Part shown: one piece after another, positions 24,373 through 32,870 of the stretch
Layout of the letters: every line of letters starts with the position of its first letter
Numbering within the stretch: the first letter of the stretch is position 1
Source: Candidatus Acidiflorens stordalenmirensis
GTDB taxonomy: Bacteria; Acidobacteriota; Terriglobia; Terriglobales; Acidobacteriaceae
DNA length: 64,000 nt
NCBI GenBank assembly: GCA_003139995.1
Contig: PLIC01000109.1
Span: forward strand, 1 to 64,000
Reading direction: 5' to 3'
Position numbers and translations under genes: made by a program
The notes under the pieces: generated by a model
The model's database searches: none
The model's input: the letters and a program-made list of their open reading frames with translations, nothing else
What the model was told of the DNA's origin: nothing

Positions 24373-25737
24373 ATGCCCGATCTTTCTCCCGCGCGCGACC
24401 AGCAATTCCGCCACATGCGCGACGTCGCTCGCGACATATTCACCACGGCCCTGAAAAACGCCTCCATCGAAAGCGCTTTTGCTCGCAATGTGCATTGCGA
24501 GCGCCGCGTGCTGCGCATCGGAGACGACCTGCACGATCTCGATTCCTACAATCGCGTTTTCGTCGTTTCCATCGGAAAGGCCGCGCACACCATGGTCGCC
24601 GCTCTCGAAGCCCAAGTCGGCGGCAGCCTCGAAGGCATCGTGGCATCGCCGGTTGAACCCGCCAGTCAAGTCCGCGGTTTCCGCTATTTTCGCGGCGGAC
24701 ATCCCACGCCCACCGCCGAATCCATCCGAGCCGCCAACGCCATTCTCAAATCGCTGACTTCTCTCGACTCCACTTCCCTCGCCATCTTTATGATCTCCGG
24801 CGGTGGCTCTTCCGTCGTCGAAAAGCCCGTCGTGATTTTGAAAGACACTTTGAAAGACGACGAAATTTCTCTGCCCGACCTCGCCGCCACCTACCGCACG
24901 CTCGTGCACTCCGGCGCGCCCATCGCCGAGATCAACGCGATCCGCAAGCATCTCTCCGCGGTGAAGGGCGGACGCCTGGCCCAGGCCGCCTATCCCGCGC
25001 AACAGGTCTCAATTCTTGTCTCCGATGTGCCCGACGACACGCCCGACGCGCTCGCCTCCGGCCCCACCATGCCCGATTCCTCTTCCATTCACGACTGCGA
25101 GCGCATCGCCGCCAAATACGGCCTCGTCGATCAATTCCCCCAATCCGTTGCCGATCTTTTTCGTCAGCACGCGCTCGATGAGACGCCCAAATCCGACGAC
25201 CCCGCGTTTGTCCGCGCTCGCTGGTGGACGGTGCTCTCGAATAGAGTGGCCATCGACAAAGCCGCCGCCGCCGCCACCCGCGCCGGTTTTGCCGTTGAAG
25301 TCGATAACTCCTGCGACGACTGGCCCTACGACAAAGCCGCCGCCTATTTACTCAATCGTTTGCGCGAACTGCGGCGCACCGTATCGCGCGTCTGCCTGAT
25401 CTCCGGTGGTGAGGTGACCGTGACCGTCCGCAACGGCGGCGTCGGTGGGCGCAATCAGCAATTCGCCCTCACCTGCGCCGAAGAAATATCGGGAGACGAC
25501 ATAACGGTGCTGAGCGCTGGCACCGACGGCATCGACGGCAACAGTCCTGCCGCCGGAGCCGTAGTCGATGGCAGCACCATTGCCCGCGTCGATGTCCGCG
25601 CCGGCAGCGTTGAAGCCGTGCGGCAGGCGCTCTCCGGCTTCAATGCCTATCCTCTTTTCGACGCGATAGGCGACACCGTCGTTACCGGACCCACCGGCAA
25701 TAATCTTCGCGATCTGCGCATCTTGCTGGCTTACTAA
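24373..25737 (+). CDS. glycerate 2-kinase (MOFRL family)
   Basis: A 454-residue type II glycerate kinase, which phosphorylates D-glycerate to 2-phosphoglycerate with ATP in the cytoplasm. Signatures: SIGKAAHTM near residue 75, the GHPTPTAES segment, SGGGSSVVEKP, NAIRKHLSAVKGGRLA, and the C-terminal MOFRL domain with GGRNQQFAL and SAGTDGIDG. It is part of glyoxylate or serine-derived glycerate assimilation. No glycerate-pathway partner is adjacent. The ATG start at 24373 is preceded by a gcgaacagcgaacgac-type repeat stretch rather than an obvious ribosome-binding site. Confidence 0.93.
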   Translation: MPDLSPARDQQFRHMRDVARDIFTTALKNASIESAFARNVHCERRVLRIGDDLHDLDSYNRVFVVSIGKAAHTMVAALEAQVGGSLEGIVASPVEPASQVRGFRYFRGGHPTPTAESIRAANAILKSLTSLDSTSLAIFMISGGGSSVVEKPVVILKDTLKDDEISLPDLAATYRTLVHSGAPIAEINAIRKHLSAVKGGRLAQAAYPAQQVSILVSDVPDDTPDALASGPTMPDSSSIHDCERIAAKYGLVDQFPQSVADLFRQHALDETPKSDDPAFVRARWWTVLSNRVAIDKAAAAATRAGFAVEVDNSCDDWPYDKAAAYLLNRLRELRRTVSRVCLISGGEVTVTVRNGGVGGRNQQFALTCAEEISGDDITVLSAGTDGIDGNSPAAGAVVDGSTIARVDVRAGSVEAVRQALSGFNAYPLFDAIGDTVVTGPTGNNLRDLRILLAY

Positions 25738-25859
25738 TCCGCCCGCTGCGACCTCTAGACTAACAAAGAATGTTCGCTACTTATTCGCCCTTATATAGAG
25801 GTGCGCGCTTCCGCGGCTCCAAGGTCAGCGTCCGATAACACCCGGCAGTTCATGTTCCT

Positions 25860-25888
25860 TTGACACCGTAAATTCTTGTAAATATCTC
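25860..25888 (+). promoter_or_regulatory. possible sigma70-type promoter of the beta-barrel gene
   Basis: TTGACA at 25860-25865 is followed after 17 bases by TATCTC. The -35 box is perfect and the -10 box weak. It lies about 70 bases upstream of the TTG start of the outer-membrane protein gene, in an otherwise AT-enriched spacer. Confidence 0.4.
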
Positions 25889-25956
25889 TCTGTTCGGCAG
25901 CGCCGACCCGTTAGACTGCATCCAACACCTTGAAAAACAAATACCGGAGGTTTCGA

Positions 25957-26580
25957 TTGAAACAGACATTGCGCATCGCCATCCTCTTCGCCTTTGCCTG
26001 CGCTGCCGTGGCAGCGTTCTCGAATTTCGCGCAAGCCCAGAAAATCGACATCGGTTTCGGCGGCGGCACCACCCTAGCCCCAGACGCCAATTCTGTGAGC
26101 GGCGCCCCCTCGCTTAAGGGCGGTACCTTTCTTGGCTTTAACGGCGATGTCCTCTTCTGGCACAACCTCGGCTTCGGAGCCGAAGTGTTCTGGAGGGCCG
26201 GCAGCACCAACTGCGCAGTATCCCTCTGCGGCGTCGATTCGGGCGTCACCTATCGTCCCGTGCTCTACAACTTCAACGCCGTGTACTCGCCCAAGATCGC
26301 CAGCCACGCCTACCTGGAGCTTGTCGGCGGCATCGGCGCCCTCGATACCCATTACTCCGCTTGTACCGGGGTTGGTGTGTCGTGCGGTGGCAGTGAACTG
26401 ATCTCATCGAGCAACCACTTCGACGTAGATCTCGGCGGCGGCATCAAGCTTTACCCGCTCCACGGCGGTTTCTTCATTCGCCCCGAGGCGCGCTTTTACT
26501 GGGTCAACAACGGCACTGCCGACTACAGTTCGAACCACGCCACCCGCGTCGGCGCCTCCATCGGCTACACCTTCAAATGA
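25957..26580 (+). CDS. outer-membrane beta-barrel protein
   Basis: A 207-residue exported protein: signal peptide (KQTLRIAILFAFACAAVAAF, cleavage after AQA), then alternating beta strands ending in the aromatic C-terminal signature IGYTFK typical of outer-membrane barrels. About eight strands are expected, similar to OmpW/OmpX-like small barrels. Two Cys pairs are present in loops. The start is set at TTG 25957 because GGAGG lies six bases upstream. An earlier TTG at 25930 precedes that site and would add nine polar residues to the signal peptide. The function is unknown. Confidence 0.8.
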   Translation: MKQTLRIAILFAFACAAVAAFSNFAQAQKIDIGFGGGTTLAPDANSVSGAPSLKGGTFLGFNGDVLFWHNLGFGAEVFWRAGSTNCAVSLCGVDSGVTYRPVLYNFNAVYSPKIASHAYLELVGGIGALDTHYSACTGVGVSCGGSELISSSNHFDVDLGGGIKLYPLHGGFFIRPEARFYWVNNGTADYSSNHATRVGASIGYTFK

Positions 26581-26596
26581 CGAGAGCAATCGACAT

Positions 26597-26625
26597 GCGG
26601 GACAGCCGCCCTCCGGCTGTCCCGC
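26597..26625. repeat. GCGGGACAGCCG hairpin (12-bp stem)
   Basis: GCGGGACAGCCG and CGGCTGTCCCGC form a perfect 12-bp stem with a 5-base loop, 17 bases after the barrel stop codon. No T-run follows. The words gacagccgcc and ggctgtccc recur at 26670-26690 and 29197-29225, so this is a dispersed palindrome that may also stop transcription. Confidence 0.75.
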
Positions 26626-26767
26626 CGAGCGCAGCTAGGCAAGGCTCGTCAATTTAGCTGGGGAGCCGGGGAGCGGCTGTCCCTACGCACGGTCCTCCGC
26701 TTTGTGACTTTTTCACTCTTCCTCTTCTCAAGTGGCTCGTATCGCTGTCCCGCATTATGATAGCTAT

Positions 26768-27169
26768 ATGAATTTTGGCTTCTCCGGCGAGATGATCTTC
26801 CTGTTTCTTTTGGTGCTGATCCTTTTCGGCCCCAAGAAAATGCCGGAGATCGGACGCCAAATCGGGCGCTTCCTCAACGAGTTCCGGCGCGCTTCCTACG
26901 AATTCCGCTCGCAGATCGAATCCGAAATCAATTCCCTCGATGGCGGTGGCAGCCCCCGGCAGCAGATCCTGCCGCCACTTCAGGCCCCGCTCGGATCGCT
27001 GGCCAACCGCATCTTCAATCCCCCGCCCGTAGAAAAGCCCCCAGAAAAGCCCGCGGAAAAGCCCGAGGCTGCCGAACACGCCGCTACGGAAAATGCCGCC
27101 GCCGTAGAGACGGGGCTTGCCCCGTCTCCCGAGCCGTCTCCCGCTCCGAAAGCAGCACCCGATGCCTGA
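26768..27169 (+). CDS. tatB: twin-arginine translocase subunit TatB (TatA/B family)
   Basis: A 133-residue protein with one N-terminal membrane helix, the FGP hinge, and an amphipathic helix (KKMPEIGRQIGRFLNEFRR). A long Pro/Glu/Ala-rich tail follows. Glu at position 8 is the residue usual in TatB; TatA normally has Gln. It forms the Tat substrate receptor with TatC, whose gene overlaps by 8 bases. ATG 26768 is chosen because the helix then starts at the family position; a GTG at 26732 would add 12 residues. The last part of the gene contains a perfect 10-bp hairpin (27107-27128), translated as ETGLAPS. Confidence 0.88.
   Translation: MNFGFSGEMIFLFLLVLILFGPKKMPEIGRQIGRFLNEFRRASYEFRSQIESEINSLDGGGSPRQQILPPLQAPLGSLANRIFNPPPVEKPPEKPAEKPEAAEHAATENAAAVETGLAPSPEPSPAPKAAPDA
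27107..27128. repeat. GAGACGGGGC hairpin inside the tatB coding region
   Basis: GAGACGGGGC-TT-GCCCCGTCTC, a perfect 10-bp stem, lies in frame within the 3' end of tatB. Its sequence matches the dispersed intergenic ACGGGGC hairpin family (1519, 4440, 15370). Confidence 0.8.
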
Positions 27170-27965
27170 AGCGGCCGCATCCTCACCCGTGAACGAGTCG
27201 GCCAAGGAGCAAATGCCGACCATGGGCTTCCTCGAACATCTCGAGGAACTGCGCAAGCGCATCGTTTATTCCATCATCGCCATCGTTCTCGGCTTCTTGG
27301 CCTGCTGGAGATATGCCGGGAATATTTACGCAATCATCCAGCGTCCCATCATGGACGCGCTCCACCGTAATGGCCTCTCGGCAAAGCTCGTTTACGTCAA
27401 TCCCATCGAGCCTTTCAATCTATACCTGAAAGTCGCTGGCATGGCCGGCTTGTTCGTCGCGTCGCCCTTCGTGCTTTACCAGATATGGTGCTTCATTTCG
27501 CCCGGTCTTTACCGCAACGAGAAGCGCTACGTCATGCCCTTCATGGCCTCGACCATAGCCCTGTTCCTCTCCGGCGGGTACTTCGGCTACAAAGTGGTCC
27601 TCCCGCAGGCGCTCGTGTTCCTGATCGGCTACGGCAAAGACTTCCAGCCGATGATCACGCTCACCGAGTACAGCTCTCTGTTTCTGACGATCATCGTCGG
27701 CCTGGGCGTAATTTTCGAAATGCCGATCCTGGTATTTTTCCTGGCGCTCATGGGCATCGTCAGCGCCGGCTGGATGTGGCGCAATATCCGTTATTCCATC
27801 CTGTTCATTTTCGTCATCGCCGCCATCATCACGCCCACCCCCGACATCCTGAACATGTGCATCTTCGCCGCGCCCATGGTGGCTTTGTACGTCCTAAGCA
27901 TCGCCATCGCCTGGTTCGTGCATCCCAACCAGCGCAAGAAACGCGCGGGGAAGAAAGAATCCTAA
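27162..27965 (+). CDS. tatC: twin-arginine translocase subunit TatC
   Basis: A 267-residue inner-membrane protein with six predicted helices. The conserved N-terminal block GFLEHLEELRKRIV (signal-peptide binding), FYEN-like loop region and P-rich segment VASPFVLYQIWCFISPGLY are all present, as is ITPTPDI near the end. It recognises twin-arginine signal peptides together with TatB. ATG 27162 overlaps the tatB stop by 8 bases, so the genes are translationally coupled. No tatA is adjacent; TatA may be encoded elsewhere or the upstream protein may serve both roles. Confidence 0.95.
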   Translation: MPEAAASSPVNESAKEQMPTMGFLEHLEELRKRIVYSIIAIVLGFLACWRYAGNIYAIIQRPIMDALHRNGLSAKLVYVNPIEPFNLYLKVAGMAGLFVASPFVLYQIWCFISPGLYRNEKRYVMPFMASTIALFLSGGYFGYKVVLPQALVFLIGYGKDFQPMITLTEYSSLFLTIIVGLGVIFEMPILVFFLALMGIVSAGWMWRNIRYSILFIFVIAAIITPTPDILNMCIFAAPMVALYVLSIAIAWFVHPNQRKKRAGKKES

Positions 27966-28036
27966 CCGCAGAGGACACAGAGGACCACAAGGAAAATCAT
28001 GAAACCACAAAGGACGCGACGGGACACGAAGGAAAA
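27966..28036. repeat. gaggacacagaggaccac-type degenerate repeat
   Basis: An A/G-rich stretch of gaggac/cacaagg/gacacgaagg words follows tatC and runs into the predicted N terminus of the M28 peptidase. A related stretch (reverse complement, gaggacgctgggaacgcagag) forms the C-terminal codons of lysS at 29498-29530. Confidence 0.6.
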
Positions 28037-29123
28037 GTTTGCAACAGACCTTAGTGAACCGGAGCCTGCCCTGAGCGCAACCGAAGGGTGTCCTTTCAGG
28101 CTAAAGATCTGTTTGGTGCTGCTGATCAGCGTCCTGGCGAGCACCGTGGCTTGCGCCAAAGGAACCTCCTCCGCTGGCGCCGTCAGCGCAGCCCCAAAAT
28201 CCGAATCTCCGGCTGCGACGCCAGTTCCGCCCGAAGCGGCGGTCCCTGATAACGCCCCACTCCCGCACATCGATTCCAAGCGCGCCTTCCAGTACACCCG
28301 CGAGGTCACTGCCTTCGGCCCGCGCTATATGGGCAGCGAGAATCACAAGAAACTCGAGCGCTACATTCTTGACCACCTCAAAGGCGATCAGGTCGAAGAC
28401 GATGCCTTTACCGCAGACACCGTGGAAGGGAAGTTTCCGGTCCGCAACATCATCGCCAAATTTCCCGGCACAAAGGACGGCATCATCGTTATCCTCGGTC
28501 ACTACGACACCGTCTATCCACTGCGCAACTCCGGGTTCGTCGGCGCCAACGACGGCGGGTCTTCCACCGCCATTCTGCTCGAATACGCCAACCAGTTGCG
28601 CGACGACCCCAACAAGCCAAAACCGGGCTTGTCGGGGGCCCCGGGCAAAAAGCGCGATGGCTACAGCGTCTGGCTCGTCTGGACCGACGGCGAAGAGGCG
28701 GTCAAGACGTGGACCGATGCCGACAGCCTTTACGGCACCCGCCACCTCGCCGAAAAATGGGAAAAGGACGGCACGCTAAAGAAGATCAAAGCGCTCATGG
28801 TAATGGACATGATCGGCGATGCCGACCTCAACATCGACCGCGACACCAACTCCACTCCCTGGCTGCTCGATCTCATCTACGCCGCCGCCAAGCGCGGAGG
28901 CTACCAATCCCACTTCTACACCCGCGAGGGCCCCATCGAAGACGATCACATCCCCTTCGTCAAACGCGGCGTCCCCAGTGCCGACGTCATCGACCTCGAA
29001 TACGGCTACAACAACGTCTTCTGGCATTCTCCGCAAGACACAATGGACAAGCTAAGCCCCAAGAGCCTTGAAATCATAGGCGACACGATCCTGGAGACTA
29101 TCCACATGCTCGACCGGCGATAA
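27999..29123 (+). CDS. M28 family metallopeptidase / glutaminyl-cyclase-like
   Basis: A 374-residue zinc enzyme of the M28 fold, close to bacterial glutaminyl cyclase or aminopeptidase proteins. Metal and active-site segments are seen in order: H168 in GHYDTV, D185 in GANDGGSS, the Glu pair in TDGEEAV, Asp in MDMIGDAD, and the C-terminal His in FWHSPQDTM. A hydrophobic segment (LKICLVLLISVLAS, then TVAC) suggests export, possibly as a lipoprotein. The first 35 residues derive from two dispersed repeats, so the true start may be elsewhere, although no in-frame ATG lies between. It follows tatC by 33 bases. Confidence 0.83.
   Translation: MKPQRTRRDTKEKFATDLSEPEPALSATEGCPFRLKICLVLLISVLASTVACAKGTSSAGAVSAAPKSESPAATPVPPEAAVPDNAPLPHIDSKRAFQYTREVTAFGPRYMGSENHKKLERYILDHLKGDQVEDDAFTADTVEGKFPVRNIIAKFPGTKDGIIVILGHYDTVYPLRNSGFVGANDGGSSTAILLEYANQLRDDPNKPKPGLSGAPGKKRDGYSVWLVWTDGEEAVKTWTDADSLYGTRHLAEKWEKDGTLKKIKALMVMDMIGDADLNIDRDTNSTPWLLDLIYAAAKRGGYQSHFYTREGPIEDDHIPFVKRGVPSADVIDLEYGYNNVFWHSPQDTMDKLSPKSLEIIGDTILETIHMLDRR
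28062..28089. repeat. gagcctgccctgagc...cgaaggg dispersed repeat, copy 1
   Basis: GAGCCTGCCCTGAGC followed by cgaaggg. A second copy with the same two blocks lies at 34632-34658. This copy falls in the predicted N-terminal codons of the M28 peptidase. Confidence 0.7.
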
Positions 29124-29494
29124 ACGGATAAACGCTAGAGGGGATTCAGCGTTGTTCTGCCGCGTTCGTGTGGGATGGGCATGCTTGCGTGGGGGATGGG
29201 GACAGCCGCCGTGGGCTGTACAAGCCGAGCGCGGCTCGCACCTGACTGTGGTCACAGCGACTCTGGATTCCCTATAGCCGCGCAACGGCAAGGCGCTACC
29301 CGACCCAACGCCCGAAGGACGTTACGAGTAGCGCCGCCCGTGACCAAGCTCAAACTAGCCTCAGCATGATCGTCCTGCAGTACGGCTTCAAGTGATTGTT
29401 TAGGTACTCGAAAATAGCGCGGGACTGAATCGCGTCGGCCTTCACCCAATCGCGTCAGGAACCCAAGGTCCGAGGAACTCCAGAAACCCAAGTC
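29124..29494. other. non-coding spacer between M28 peptidase and lysS
   Basis: 371 bases with no convincing gene. It contains a gacagccgccgtgggctgt imperfect palindrome (about 29200-29222) related to the 26597-26625 hairpin. The two flanking genes converge here, so terminators are expected, but no hairpin plus T-run was recognised. Confidence 0.5.
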
Positions 29495-31051
29495 CTATTC
29501 TTTCTCTGCGTTCCCAGCGTCCTCCGCGGTCGAAGATCTTTCCGGCCGCAGCAACGGAAACAGAATCACATCCCGAATCGTGTGCGAGTCGGTGAACAGC
29601 ATCGCCAGCCGGTCCACTCCCAAGCCCACCCCGCCCGCCGGAGGCATGCCATAACTCAGCGCGTTTATATAATTCTCGTCCATCTGGTGAGCTTCTTCGT
29701 CGCCGCGTTCGCGTTCTTTTAATTGCGCCTCGAACCGCCGCCGCTGATCTTCAGGATCGTTCAGTTCGCTGAAGCCGTTGGCGATTTCCATGCGGCCGGC
29801 AAACATTTCGAAGCGCTCGGTCCAGTCGGGTTCATCCGGCTTCTGCTTCGACAGCGGCGAGACTGCGGTGGGAAATTCGTAGATGATCGTCGGCTGCATC
29901 AAGTGTTCTTCGGCGACCGCCTCGAAAAGATTTGCGATCGTCTTGCCGACCGGCTCCGCCGCATCGTAGCTCAAGCTAATCCCAGCGCCGCGCACGCGCT
30001 CGACCAGCGCCACGACCGACTGGCGCGCCGCGAAGTCACTGCGCTCGGGCTTAGCGCCCGCCTTCTCCGGCCATAATCTCGTGATCGCTTCGCGCATCGT
30101 CATCCGCCGCCAGTTTGCGTGCGACCAGTCAATCTCATGCTCGCCCCACTTCGTCTTCATCCCGCCCGTTACATCCTGCACTGCCTGCTCGATTGCGCCC
30201 TGTGTGGTGTCGAGAATGCCGAGATAATCCGTGTACGCCTGGTACGCTTCGAGCATGGTGAACTCGGGATTCCATCTCCACCCCAGCCCTTCGTTGCGGA
30301 AGTTGCGGTTGATCTCATACACGCGATCGAATCCGCCCACCGTCAGACGCTTCAGATAAAGTTCGGGCGCGATGCGCAGAAAAAGATCCATATCCAGCGT
30401 GTTGTGATGCGTCTTAAACGGACGCGCCACCGCTCCGCCCGGGATGGGATGCATCATCGGCGTCTCGACTTCCAGGAAGCCCTGCGCGTCGAAATACCGC
30501 CGCAGCGATTGCACCAGCTTGCTGCGCTTCAAAAACACTTCGCGCACTTCCGGATTCATGACCAGATCGAGATACCGCTGGCGATAGCGCAACTCAACGT
30601 CGGTCAGCCCGTGAAACTTTTCCGGCAACGGCAGCAGGTCTTTCGACAGGAACGTCAGTTCCTCGGCATGAATGCTGAGCTCGCCCGTGCGCGTGCGAAA
30701 CAAATATCCGCGGACCCCTATGTGATCGCCCAGGTCGAGCAGCTTCCACAATTCAAAGCCGGCATCGCCGACCGCGTCTTTCTTGACGTAGATCTGCAGC
30801 CGCTGCCCGTCCTGCTGCAAGTGCGCGAACCCGGCCTTGCCCATCAGCCGGATCGCCATGATGCGCCCCGCGACGCGCACGGAGACGCGCGGAGATTCGA
30901 GTTCCTCCGTCGTCTGCCCGCGGTACTCGGCCAGAATCTGCGGCACGGTGTGGCTGAAGTTGTACTTGCGCGGATAAGCGGAGTGCCCGAGAGCCTCAAT
31001 CTTCTTCAGCTTCTCGCGCCGGATTTCATAAATGTTCTGGTCGAGTGCCAC
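29495..31051 (-). CDS. lysS: lysine--tRNA ligase (class II)
   Basis: A 518-residue cytoplasmic enzyme charging tRNA-Lys. An N-terminal OB-fold anticodon-binding domain (about residues 50-150) is followed by the class II catalytic core: motif 1 region around residue 185, motif 2 RNEG...NPEFTMLE near residue 260, and motif 3 GLGVDRLAMLFTD near residue 485. The last dozen residues (SSTAEDAGNAEKE) are not family-like and are encoded by a dispersed A/G-rich repeat, so the C terminus appears to be extended into repeat sequence. The ATG start and MALDQNIYEIRREKL fit the family. Confidence 0.96.
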   Translation of the reverse strand: MALDQNIYEIRREKLKKIEALGHSAYPRKYNFSHTVPQILAEYRGQTTEELESPRVSVRVAGRIMAIRLMGKAGFAHLQQDGQRLQIYVKKDAVGDAGFELWKLLDLGDHIGVRGYLFRTRTGELSIHAEELTFLSKDLLPLPEKFHGLTDVELRYRQRYLDLVMNPEVREVFLKRSKLVQSLRRYFDAQGFLEVETPMMHPIPGGAVARPFKTHHNTLDMDLFLRIAPELYLKRLTVGGFDRVYEINRNFRNEGLGWRWNPEFTMLEAYQAYTDYLGILDTTQGAIEQAVQDVTGGMKTKWGEHEIDWSHANWRRMTMREAITRLWPEKAGAKPERSDFAARQSVVALVERVRGAGISLSYDAAEPVGKTIANLFEAVAEEHLMQPTIIYEFPTAVSPLSKQKPDEPDWTERFEMFAGRMEIANGFSELNDPEDQRRRFEAQLKERERGDEEAHQMDENYINALSYGMPPAGGVGLGVDRLAMLFTDSHTIRDVILFPLLRPERSSTAEDAGNAEKE

Positions 31052-31365
31052 TGAGTGTCCTTAAATGAGTGTCCTTAACGCCGCAAGAATTCAGATTGCC
31101 CGCAGACAGCGGGGGGAACCTCTGATTATAAACATGCGGTGGGATCAGGAGCGCCTTCCTAATCTTCGGCGCGTCACGAGTGACAGGGACGTGGAATCCC
31201 ACGCTTCGCAAAGTGCAGTACGTGAAGCATGGGGCGCCCCGAGGTCTGTCGAGCGGGCGAGAAGAGCTGGCCCACCCGCCGACGTCTTGCCCAGAGCCGT
31301 TACTTTCGTGGCACTTCGGGACCTATCTATTTGGAGTTGGATTGCCCGGTTGCTACAGTGGGAAC
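31052..31365. other. non-coding spacer between divergent lysS and TPR gene
   Basis: 314 bases with no gene seen. The frame of the TPR protein is open upstream to 31180, but those 62 codons lack protein-like character and precede the signal peptide. The spacer should contain the promoters of both divergent genes. Candidate -35/-10 pairs are weak. A gaatcccacgcttcgcaaag stretch resembles the dispersed repeat near 39316. Confidence 0.5.
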
Positions 31366-32868
31366 ATGCGGGTTCTCTTTAGCTTTCGCAGTCGTCATTT
31401 CCGGGGTCGAGCGTTCCTGCTGGGAACGGTAGTTCTCGGCGTGCTGCTCGCCTCTGGCCCGAGATGTGCGCTCGGACAAACTTCGCCCCCAGCGCTTAGC
31501 CCGGCGGGCAATCCCGACCGGCTACCCATGACTACGAGTTCGCCGGTAGCCGCCAAGTTGTTCGAGGAAGGGTTGCAGCTTAGATACGACTTTCACATTG
31601 AGGAGGCTTTGGGGAAGTTTCGGGAGGCCAGTAGGAAGGATCCGAATTTCGCTCAAGCGTGGGTTTATATTGTGATGCTGGCATCTGATCCGGTGGAAGC
31701 TAAGCAGGCGGTGCAGAAGGCGCAGCTTGCGTCTCAGAACGTAACGCCTGCTGAAAAGCTTCTGGTGAAGTGGATGATATCAACGAGCGAGGGACGTTTT
31801 CTCGATGCCATTGCAGCGATGAACGATTTGATGGCGATGTATCCGCGCGACGCCCAGCTGAACTATGAGGCTGGGCTTTGGCTGCAATCCCAGGGTAATT
31901 ACGAAGGAGCTGCCACGTTCACGAAGCACGCGCTGGAGGTTGCCCCCAATTTCGCCGGCGCTTTGAATACTCTGGCGTATGACCTCGCCCTCATGCATGA
32001 GTACGACCAATCGGTCCTTTACCTGAAGCGCTACGCCGAGGCGGAAGCCAACGATCCCAATCCACGGGATTCCTGGGCCGAGATTCTGCGGGAGGCAGGG
32101 CGGCTGGAAGAGTCCCTGGCGGAGTATCGGGAAGCCCTGAAGCTGGACCCCAAGTTTTACTCCTCGCAGCTGGGCATCGGCAACGATTACGCCTTGCTCG
32201 GGAAGCAGGACCACGCCCGCGAGGAATACGCCAAAGCGCTGGCTATGGCGTTGACACCGCAAGACAAGCTCGACTGTCAGATTCAATCGGCGGTCACCTA
32301 CGCCCGTGAAGACAATGTGAAGCAAGCCCGGGGGGAGCTGGCGGCGGTGCTGGCCGAGGCGACGAAGCTGCAACTGAACGACTACCGAAGTATCGTCCAT
32401 CAGGACCTGGCTCTGCTGGCGGAATCCCCTGCCGCTGCCTTCCGACATCTGGACGAAGCGGAAGCGGTTTTGCAGGGGCCCGGACAAGTGTCGGGGGCGG
32501 GCCGCAGTCGGCTACTGGCGCGCACCTTGCTCATGCGAACCCGGTTGGCGGCGGAAGCCGGAAAACTTGAAATGGCTCGTGCCGCGGTCTCGCGCTTGCA
32601 GAAAATGGTCCAGACCAGCCGCAGTTACACGATCGAGCGCGCGTATCACGGAGCCAATGGGGCGCTGCTGGCGGCGGAGAAGAAAACCGGCGCGGCCATC
32701 GAAGAACTGCGGGAAGATCCCGATGCTCCCTTTTCCATGGTGAAGCTCGCCGAATTGCAGGCGGCGTCGGGGGATGCTCACGATGCGGAGGGAACCAGAG
32801 CGCGCTTGAAGGCCGATTACGGCATAGAACTAGAGGACTGGCTGGTCGTGCGAAAGTTCAGGCAATAG
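31366..32868 (+). CDS. exported TPR-repeat protein
   Basis: A 500-residue secreted or periplasmic protein. An Arg-rich N terminus and hydrophobic core (LLGTVVLGVLLASG, cleavage near ALG) form the signal peptide. The rest consists of tetratricopeptide-like helical pairs, for example FHIEEALGKFREASRKDPNF, NYEGAATFTKHALEVAPNF and RLEESLAEYREALKLDPKF. TPR arrays mediate protein-protein contacts; no enzyme domain is seen. ATG 31366 is chosen for the signal peptide, with GGGA about 4 bases upstream. A small exported protein gene follows after only two bases, so the two are probably cotranscribed. Confidence 0.82.
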   Translation: MRVLFSFRSRHFRGRAFLLGTVVLGVLLASGPRCALGQTSPPALSPAGNPDRLPMTTSSPVAAKLFEEGLQLRYDFHIEEALGKFREASRKDPNFAQAWVYIVMLASDPVEAKQAVQKAQLASQNVTPAEKLLVKWMISTSEGRFLDAIAAMNDLMAMYPRDAQLNYEAGLWLQSQGNYEGAATFTKHALEVAPNFAGALNTLAYDLALMHEYDQSVLYLKRYAEAEANDPNPRDSWAEILREAGRLEESLAEYREALKLDPKFYSSQLGIGNDYALLGKQDHAREEYAKALAMALTPQDKLDCQIQSAVTYAREDNVKQARGELAAVLAEATKLQLNDYRSIVHQDLALLAESPAAAFRHLDEAEAVLQGPGQVSGAGRSRLLARTLLMRTRLAAEAGKLEMARAAVSRLQKMVQTSRSYTIERAYHGANGALLAAEKKTGAAIEELREDPDAPFSMVKLAELQAASGDAHDAEGTRARLKADYGIELEDWLVVRKFRQ

Positions 32869-32870
32869 CA

